From: Sediminibacterium sp.
Lineage (GTDB): Bacteria > Bacteroidota > Bacteroidia > Chitinophagales > Chitinophagaceae
Reading direction: 5' to 3'
Assembly (NCBI GenBank): GCA_030158535.1
Contig: JAOASV010000220.1
Location: 1-38,752 of the forward strand
Length of the DNA: 38,752 bases
In this document: in pieces, positions 33,481 to 38,752 of the stretch
How the letters are laid out: every line of letters starts with the position of its first letter
Numbering within the stretch: position 1 is the first letter of the stretch
The notes under the pieces: generated by a model
Databases searched by the model: none
What the model was told of the DNA's origin: nothing
Seen by the model: only the letters and a program-made list of their open reading frames with translations
Made by a program: the position numbers and the translations under genes

Positions 33481-34332
33481 TTATGGGTTACACCTATCGC
33501 AGTAGGTAGGGTCTTCTTCTTGTTTTCCATTTGGAAAATATGCTTCGTGGGTATGGTTACATTTTTGGCAAGCATACACATGATACAAAGTACTTTTAGT
33601 AGGTGCTTTACAGTTTTCACAAGGCAGTCCTGGAGTAGCTTCTTTAATGCCAAAGCCAGGTGTTTGACAGCTTGGGCAGGTGGTCTTTATTATTTTAATT
33701 AGTTTTTTGGTTGTATCTTCTATCACTTGCATTCTTGAAGGATTCATGTGAGCGCGCATATCTGTTTCTACATACACAGATCCATAGCATTCCATAAACC
33801 GCTTAAAAGTTTCAAGTAATTCTTTAATATCAACTATTCCTTTTGCTACTTCTTTGTAGCCCTCTTTTTTATCTTTTATAATAAGACCATGGCTAGGAAA
33901 CAAAGCACTTTGTACAAAAGCCAATAAGTCCTCTTCCGAATTTACTTCTTTAGCATTGTAATTTGTTTTTGTAGAAACTTCTCGAACTGCAATTTCTAAG
34001 CCATTTTTTTTATCTATGAATACTAGCAGTTCATCATCGGCGGGTAAAAAATAGAGTAGTGGGTGCGCTCCAAAAGAGCCCTCACTCGCAACTGCTAAAT
34101 CAGTGCCAGTAAGTTCCATAGCAAGCATACACTTTTTTTTAGCGGCGTCGATAGGGCTTAATTCCCTTTCAATTTCACCACAAAAAGTACCGAGTGCATC
34201 TGTATCCAAATTTTCGGGTACGATGCAGTTGACGCCGAGCTCTTTTTCAAGTAGTGGCGCTATGGCAAGTTGTTTTTTGTGCTTGGTTGCAATTACAATA
34301 GAGCGGCCTTCAAAAAAATTATGCTGGTTCAT
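33481..34332 (-). CDS. DUF6671-like protein with two zinc sites
   Basis: 283 residues from ATG 34332 (a TTG at 34344 is possible but adds nothing recognisable). The N-terminal half has IVIATKHKKQLAIAPLLEKELGV, LGTFCGEIERELSP, AAKKKCMLAMELTGTDLAVA, SEGSFGAHP and LLVFIDKKNGLEI, which I recognise from the DUF6671 family, unknown function. The C-terminal part carries eight cysteines in four C-x2-C pairs: 219/222, 238/241, 255/258 and 278/281, most likely two zinc ribbons. It overlaps the end of the small upstream gene by 14 nt and precedes the Sua5 gene by 8 nt. The A-x3-K..A-x-E-L..D-x-x-V-A-S-E-G-S-F pattern faintly recalls house-cleaning NTP pyrophosphatases; that is only an idea. Confidence 0.8.
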   Translation of the reverse strand: MNQHNFFEGRSIVIATKHKKQLAIAPLLEKELGVNCIVPENLDTDALGTFCGEIERELSPIDAAKKKCMLAMELTGTDLAVASEGSFGAHPLLYFLPADDELLVFIDKKNGLEIAVREVSTKTNYNAKEVNSEEDLLAFVQSALFPSHGLIIKDKKEGYKEVAKGIVDIKELLETFKRFMECYGSVYVETDMRAHMNPSRMQVIEDTTKKLIKIIKTTCPSCQTPGFGIKEATPGLPCENCKAPTKSTLYHVYACQKCNHTHEAYFPNGKQEEDPTYCDRCNP

Positions 34333-34603
34333 TGATAAAATCAATATGAATCGCCGAAGAAACTTTTAGAGATACATTTTTATCAGTTGCTTCTGCAATG
34401 ATTGTTTCAAGTTTTGCTAGTTCTGCTTTTAAGAATTCAACTTTTTTTAAGGCAGCATCATCTGTTTTTCCAAAGCGCTCTAAATGACTTACATTTTTTT
34501 GCGAATGAAAATTTATTTTCATTGTAAACATATTTAGTAATACGTCTTTTGCTTCTGCTACATTAAATGTGCCATCAATGAGTGTTACTTTATTATTTTC
34601 CAT
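34319..34603 (-). CDS. Small protein of unknown function, partner of DUF6671 gene
   Basis: 94 residues, no signal peptide, no cysteine. MENNKVTLIDGTFNVAEAKDVLLNMF starts it, then KINFHSQKN and HLERFGKTD, a helix likely to form a coiled coil (ALKKVEFLKAELAKLETIIAEA, about 51-72) and a final strand VSLKVSSAIHIDFIN. I have a faint memory of such small proteins in Bacteroidota (INFH.KN.S..ERFG), without known function. It lies 33 nt behind icd and its end overlaps the DUF6671 start by 14 nt, so both are probably made together. Confidence 0.7.
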   Translation of the reverse strand: MENNKVTLIDGTFNVAEAKDVLLNMFTMKINFHSQKNVSHLERFGKTDDAALKKVEFLKAELAKLETIIAEATDKNVSLKVSSAIHIDFINEPA

Positions 34604-34636
34604 GTTGATTTTTTAGAGGATTAGATTGCTGTTATT

Positions 34637-36073
34637 TTATTGACCTTGCCCTAATGAATAGGCGGCAGTGCCGTCAAATGCATATAGGTTCTCGGTTTTG
34701 ATGGTGTCAATGTCTTCTTCTATCGCTTTTTCTAAAAGTTCGATGATATCCGTTTTATACATTTGTTCTCCATTTTTTGCTTTAAATCTGCATCTCCAAT
34801 GGTCAGTACAAAATGTTTCTTTAAATCCATCAGGCCACACTTTAATACCTCTATTGGTAATCATAGATAGGTAAATGCCTTTGCTTTCCATTTTCTGAAT
34901 TTTACCCGCTAGTTCGTTCGGGTCTGATCCTCCCCAGTGCACAAAAAGATCAACACCTTCTAATGTTTTAGTTGCAGGTTCTTTTCTTTTGTATTTAGGA
35001 AGTTCAATTGCTAAGTTGTTAGAATAAGCAACTGCTTTTAATACCGAAGGTTTTTGACCTAAGTTAGCAATAACAGCAGCGGCAAATTCTTTGGTGCCTA
35101 CTTTTTGTTTGCTGGTACCTTCTTTAAATATATCTGGGGTATGGGTTCCGTCTTCGATGGTTTTAAGCCATGCGTTTTGAATTTTTTCAGCAACGTCTGC
35201 TTGTCCAATATGGTTTAGCATCATAATGGCACCCTGTAACAAGCCAGATGGGTTTGCAATATTTTTGCCCGCGATATCTGGTGCCGATCCGTGAATGGCT
35301 TCAAACATAGAGCACTCTTCACCAATATTGGCAGAGCCTGCAAGCCCTACAGATCCTGTGATTTGTGCAGCAACGTCGCTTAAAATATCGCCATATAAAT
35401 TTGGCATTACAATCACGTCAAATACTTCTGGGGTATCAGCTAATTTAGCAGCACCAATATCAATAATCCAGTGTTCGTTTTGAATGTTTGGATACTCTGC
35501 TGCTATTTCATTAAATACTTTACGAAACAAACCGTCTGTTTGCTTCATGATATTGTCTTTTGTAAAACAGGTTACTTTTTTTCTATTCTGTTGTTTTGCA
35601 TATTCAAAAGCGTATCTAATAATTTTTTCGCAACCAGGTCGGCTAATTAATTTCAAGCACTGCACTACTTCATCTGTTTGTTGGTGTTCGATACCTGCAT
35701 ACAGGTCTTCTTCATTTTCTCTTACAATTAAAATATCCATGATGGGATGCTTTGTTTTCACAAACGGATGCAAGCTCATGCATGGCCTAATATTTGAGTA
35801 AAGGCCTAAAAATTTTCTAGTTGAAACGTTCAAACTTTTGTAGCCGCCACCTTGAGGGGTAGTGATGGGAGATTTTAAAAACACTTTGTTGGTTCTAATA
35901 ATATCCCATGACGCTGGTGCAATGCCCGCCGTATTCCCGGCCAAAAACACTTTTTCTCCAATTTCAATTTCATCAATTGCAAATTTTGCGCCTGCTGCGG
36001 TCAAAATACTTAGGGTTGCGTCCATGATTTCTGGTCCAATGCCATCACCTTTTGCTACTGTTATTCTAGTCAT
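34637..36073 (-). CDS. icd: NADP-type isocitrate dehydrogenase, long form
   Basis: Oxidative decarboxylation of isocitrate to 2-oxoglutarate in the TCA cycle. 478 residues, longer than E. coli Icd (416), with an extra C-terminal domain of about 140 residues (from about 340), as in the Thermus-type enzymes. Seen: GDGIGPEIM (residues 9-17), SPITTPQGGGYKSLNVSTRKFLGLYSNIRP with Ser/Asn/Arg substrate ligands, RENEEDLYAGIEH, the family signature NLYGDILSDVAAQITGSVGLAGSANIG with metal aspartates, and HGSAPDIAGKNIANPSG. NADP preference is inferred from the family, not proved. It heads the five-gene minus-strand cluster and is divergent from the LysR gene across 88 nt with a palindrome. Confidence 0.92.
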   Translation of the reverse strand: MTRITVAKGDGIGPEIMDATLSILTAAGAKFAIDEIEIGEKVFLAGNTAGIAPASWDIIRTNKVFLKSPITTPQGGGYKSLNVSTRKFLGLYSNIRPCMSLHPFVKTKHPIMDILIVRENEEDLYAGIEHQQTDEVVQCLKLISRPGCEKIIRYAFEYAKQQNRKKVTCFTKDNIMKQTDGLFRKVFNEIAAEYPNIQNEHWIIDIGAAKLADTPEVFDVIVMPNLYGDILSDVAAQITGSVGLAGSANIGEECSMFEAIHGSAPDIAGKNIANPSGLLQGAIMMLNHIGQADVAEKIQNAWLKTIEDGTHTPDIFKEGTSKQKVGTKEFAAAVIANLGQKPSVLKAVAYSNNLAIELPKYKRKEPATKTLEGVDLFVHWGGSDPNELAGKIQKMESKGIYLSMITNRGIKVWPDGFKETFCTDHWRCRFKAKNGEQMYKTDIIELLEKAIEEDIDTIKTENLYAFDGTAAYSLGQGQ

Positions 36074-36092
36074 TGCTTTACATTTTTAGATG

Positions 36093-36106
36093 GCGCAAAA
36101 TTGCGC
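36093..36106. promoter_or_regulatory. Palindrome between icd and the LysR gene
   Basis: GCGCAA-AA-TTGCGC, perfect 6-bp arms, 19 nt before the icd ATG. On the minus strand it also gives two TTTGCGC-like words (TTTGCGC and TTTTGCGC), close to the TTTGC end of -7 boxes. It may be an operator for the LysR protein or part of the icd promoter. Confidence 0.45.
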
Positions 36107-36129
36107 AAATAAATACATAAATTTCTATT

Positions 36130-36137
36130 TATATTTG
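36130..36137 (+). promoter_or_regulatory. -7 box of the LysR gene
   Basis: TATATTTG, exact TAnnTTTG, 24 nt before the ATG at 36162. The nearest upstream TTG (36101-36103) lies in the palindrome, 26 nt away, somewhat long for -33. Confidence 0.5.
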
Positions 36138-36161
36138 TTATCAAAATCATAAACAAAACTT

Positions 36162-37079
36162 ATGAATTATACCCTCAATCAGTTGCAGGTATACTTAAAA
36201 GTGGTTCAAACCCAAAGCGTCACCAAGGCGTCTGAGGCACTTAACCTATCACAGCCAGCGGTGTCTATTCAGTTAAAAAACTTTCAAGATCAATTTGGCG
36301 TGCCATTAATTGAGGTTATTGGACGAAAGGTGTATATCACCGATTTTGGTAAAGAAATTGCCGAAGCCGCCGAAAATATCATTAATCAGGTCCATGCTAT
36401 CAATTACAAATCACTAGCCTACAAAAATCAATTAACGGGTCGTTTAAAAATAGCATCTGTTTCTACGGGAAAATATGTGATGCCCTTTTTTTTGTCAGGA
36501 TTCATGCGCCAGCACGCTGGTGTTGAACTATTAATGGATGTTACCAATAAGAATAAAGTATTTGAAAGCTTAAAAAACAATGAAATTGACTTTGGACTGG
36601 TGTCATTTTTGCCGTCTCTTTTGGATGTAGATAAACTAGACCTTTTACAAGACAAATTATATTTAGTAGGTAAGCGGGAAACAAATCAACAAGACAATGT
36701 TACTGCCAAAAAAATGTTTGAAAACCTGCCTATCATATTTAGAGAGGAAGGTTCAGGAACTAGGCAGGTGATGGAAAAATTTTTACAAAGTAATAATATT
36801 ACTGTGCTGCGTAAAATGGAGCTTACCTCTAATGAAGCCGTGAAACAGTCACTGATTGCGGGTCTTGGCTATTCTATTATGCCGTTTATTGGTATCCGTA
36901 AAGAAATTGTAAGCAATGAACTGCAAATTATTCCTGTTAAAGGGCTTCCTTTAAAAACAACATGGAATTTGATTTGGTTAAAGGGTAAGAAGTTATCGCC
37001 AACGGCTGCATCGTTTTTAGAATATCTGCAAAAAAATAAAGATCAAATTGTTGCGGATACATTTAGTTGGCACGAATAA
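36162..37079 (+). CDS. LysR-family transcription regulator
   Basis: 305 residues, standard LysR length. The winged HTH is at residues 1-60 (LNQLQVYLKVVQTQSVTKASEALNLSQPAVSIQLKNFQDQFGVPLIE), followed by a linker helix and a two-lobed effector-binding domain from about 90. IFREEGSGTRQVMEKFL near residue 190 is the motif of the CysB/CbbR-like branch, where it binds the small-molecule effector. Divergent from icd, with a palindrome in the 88-nt gap, so it may regulate itself and icd; the effector is unknown. It is convergent with the receptor gene, 2 nt apart. Confidence 0.9.
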   Translation: MNYTLNQLQVYLKVVQTQSVTKASEALNLSQPAVSIQLKNFQDQFGVPLIEVIGRKVYITDFGKEIAEAAENIINQVHAINYKSLAYKNQLTGRLKIASVSTGKYVMPFFLSGFMRQHAGVELLMDVTNKNKVFESLKNNEIDFGLVSFLPSLLDVDKLDLLQDKLYLVGKRETNQQDNVTAKKMFENLPIIFREEGSGTRQVMEKFLQSNNITVLRKMELTSNEAVKQSLIAGLGYSIMPFIGIRKEIVSNELQIIPVKGLPLKTTWNLIWLKGKKLSPTAASFLEYLQKNKDQIVADTFSWHE

Positions 37080-37081
37080 GG

Positions 37082-38752
37082 TTATAGGTGAAAATTAACC
37101 GTTACCCCTGCGGCTCTACCCATTCCAAACACGCCTGAACCATGTGTTTTATATTTTTCGTTGAGGAGGTTAATCAAATTAATGTTTATATCTAGTTGCT
37201 TCAACACTATGCTTGCGTCAATATTAAGTGTGTTCCAGCCGGGCGTTCCAGATTTTCCAATTCTATTATCGTCCATATCTCCCTTGGCTAGCCTTGTTTG
37301 ATTGCCTGCAAATTGATGCCTGCAAGCGAGGGTCATATTTTTATGATTCCATGCAATAGAAGTTTGTCCAAAAAATGGAGGAATTCTTCTCATGGGTTCG
37401 TTTTTTGATACGTTTTGTCCATATGTATAGGTGGCATTTGTTTGTACAACAAATCCCGAATGTAATACCTGCGAAAAGGATAATTCGGCTCCTTTGATAT
37501 AGGATGATTCTATGTTTTTTTTGTTATAAACATTGTAGCCATTTATTACTTTACCATCTACAATAACTCTCGCAATAATGTCTTTTAATTGCATGTTAAA
37601 CATAGAAACAGTAAAATTCCTTTTTGGAGAATTGTATTTATATCCAATTTCTAGGTTTAATGATTTTTCTGGCTTTAAATCGTAACTCGGTATTTCGTAT
37701 CTAAAGTCTACGATACCTAATGTTCCTAGATCGTCTATATTAGGTGCTCTGTAGCCACTCGTAAATGAGCCAAATACCGCATTGTTTTTATTTGCTTGAT
37801 AGTTGATTCCAAAATTAGTTACCAGTGCAGACGGTTTTAAAGCAATATTTCCTAAATCTGTGTCTGTTATTTTAATATTTAAAAAATTGTATCGTATGCC
37901 AGTAATCAATTTAAATTTACCAGCAGTTATATAATGAATAGAAAAGAGCGAGCTATTGTTATATGTCGATTTGTTGGGGTATAAACCTCTTTTTAAAATT
38001 TGATTGCTCGTACTTGTATTTAGTTCGCTTGCAATGCTGTTTACGCGGTCTTTATAATAGTCAAAACCTGTATTGATTGTCCAAAAACTTGTTGGCTTTG
38101 AAATAATTTCCGCAGTTATACCAGTTGTATGAATTGTGTCGTTCTCGTTTCTTATAATGACAGCATTATTTTTTTGAATTGACCTGTTTTCAATTGAGCG
38201 TTGAATAGATGTATTGACTATTAATTCATTTACTATTTTATTATTACCCTTGTATTTATACTTTACATAATGTAAGTTGTGAATTTGATCATCCATCTGA
38301 TTAACCCTAAAATTTTCTAAAAGTATTTTATGATAAATGGGTATATTTTTTTGAGCAGTATTCTGACTTGAAATGGTTATATCTTGTTTGTTATCAATTT
38401 TGATTTTTGTTTTTACATCATAATTATTTTCTGAATAACCTGTAGGTGTTTGTTTGCCTATATTTCCGCCGCCCCATATATCACCATAATTTTTAAAACT
38501 AATGCCACCAATAAAATCCCATTTCTTTTGCGCAAATTGGACTTCTGTTCTGTTGGTACTTTCCATTTGATGCGTAACAAATTTGCTGATATTACTTAGA
38601 TATAACTTGCCATAATTTTTGAGTGTGTTTTGTTTGGTTTCCATTTGGATAACGCCTCCCATGGCATCCGAACCGTATTCTATAGCGCCAATACCTTTTA
38701 ATATGTCTATTTTTTTAAGGGTAAACATATCAATGGTATTTAAGTATTGGTT
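37082..38752 (-). CDS. TonB-dependent outer-membrane receptor, C-terminal part
   Basis: 3' part of a receptor gene; the frame stays open through the window edge (eight further codons, Asn-Gln-Tyr-Leu-Asn-Thr-Ile-Asp, precede the first Met in view), so the signal peptide and most of the plug are missing. Seen: the end of the plug, IDILKGIGAIEYGSDAMGGVI, then about 500 residues of beta-barrel strands with aromatic ends (ISFKNYGDIWGGGNIG, GSFTSGYRAPNIDDLGTLG, LKPEKSLNLEIGYKYNSP), and a terminal strand GRAAGVTVNFHL ending in a hydrophobic-x-F-x-Leu pattern as outer-membrane barrels do. The form resembles the Cir/BtuB/HmuR branch rather than SusC. The ligand (siderophore, haem, cobalamin or other) cannot be told. 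The DNA looks more AT-rich than the nuo region. Confidence 0.9.
   Translation of the reverse strand, partial: NQYLNTIDMFTLKKIDILKGIGAIEYGSDAMGGVIQMETKQNTLKNYGKLYLSNISKFVTHQMESTNRTEVQFAQKKWDFIGGISFKNYGDIWGGGNIGKQTPTGYSENNYDVKTKIKIDNKQDITISSQNTAQKNIPIYHKILLENFRVNQMDDQIHNLHYVKYKYKGNNKIVNELIVNTSIQRSIENRSIQKNNAVIIRNENDTIHTTGITAEIISKPTSFWTINTGFDYYKDRVNSIASELNTSTSNQILKRGLYPNKSTYNNSSLFSIHYITAGKFKLITGIRYNFLNIKITDTDLGNIALKPSALVTNFGINYQANKNNAVFGSFTSGYRAPNIDDLGTLGIVDFRYEIPSYDLKPEKSLNLEIGYKYNSPKRNFTVSMFNMQLKDIIARVIVDGKVINGYNVYNKKNIESSYIKGAELSFSQVLHSGFVVQTNATYTYGQNVSKNEPMRRIPPFFGQTSIAWNHKNMTLACRHQFAGNQTRLAKGDMDDNRIGKSGTPGWNTLNIDASIVLKQLDININLINLLNEKYKTHGSGVFGMGRAAGVTVNFHL

Noticed and set aside
37082..38752. 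Receptor gene as recently acquired DNA because of its higher AT content
   Set aside because: Judged by eye only; no mobility genes or junction repeats are in view and half the neighbourhood lies outside the window.

Overview
The window looks like a chromosomal segment of a Bacteroidota bacterium, most likely of the Chitinophagaceae/Chitinophagales. Reasons: a subtilase with a type IX secretion C-terminal sorting domain, a TonB-dependent receptor, Bacteroidota-type promoter boxes (TAnnTTTG), a short NuoG without the molybdopterin domain, and several protein families I know mainly from this phylum. I see no phage genes, insertion sequence, integrase or CRISPR array.

Layout. 1-8790: a complex I (NADH:quinone oxidoreductase) operon on the plus strand, nuoF (3' end only), G, H, I, J, K, L, M, N, tightly packed. 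8896-15302: envelope and secretion genes: an ABC-type permease, a carboxypeptidase-like surface protein, a 1272-residue T9SS subtilase and a small lipoprotein. 15307-21277: DNA maintenance: mfd behind a three-copy 17-bp tandem repeat, a small protein of DUF5679-like appearance without its zinc cysteines, and gyrB. 21436-26628: an AraC regulator with a cysteine cluster, a YtcJ-like amidohydrolase lipoprotein, fumC and a periplasmic alkaline-phosphatase-superfamily hydrolase. 26615-29373 (minus): a crotonase gene broken by an amber codon, a stand-alone B12-binding protein and gltX. 29403-30960 (plus): polysaccharide deacetylase, tatD and tRNA-Ser(GGA). 30961-31166: a gene-free stretch almost wholly made of inverted repeats. 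31167-36073 (minus): a compact cluster icd, small unknown gene, DUF6671 gene, threonylcarbamoyl-AMP synthase, dihydroorotase. 36162-37079: a divergent LysR regulator. 37082-38752: the 3' part of a TonB-dependent receptor gene, open at the window edge.

How the parts work together. Complex I, fumarase and isocitrate dehydrogenase belong to aerobic central metabolism: the TCA cycle supplies reductant and the Nuo machine uses NADH to pump protons. The B12 protein and the crotonase suggest acyl-CoA metabolism, but the crotonase is probably inactive. The icd cluster joins TCA, tRNA modification (t6A) and pyrimidine synthesis to two proteins of unknown function through overlaps or very short gaps, the most coherent unknown in the window.

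Regulation. Eight exact TAnnTTTG boxes and several near matches lie upstream of genes. In four genes the box ends exactly 4 nt before the ATG, which suggests leaderless or nearly leaderless mRNAs. These boxes also correct several start codons: gyrB, mfd, gltX and the deacetylase start downstream of the longest possible ORF.
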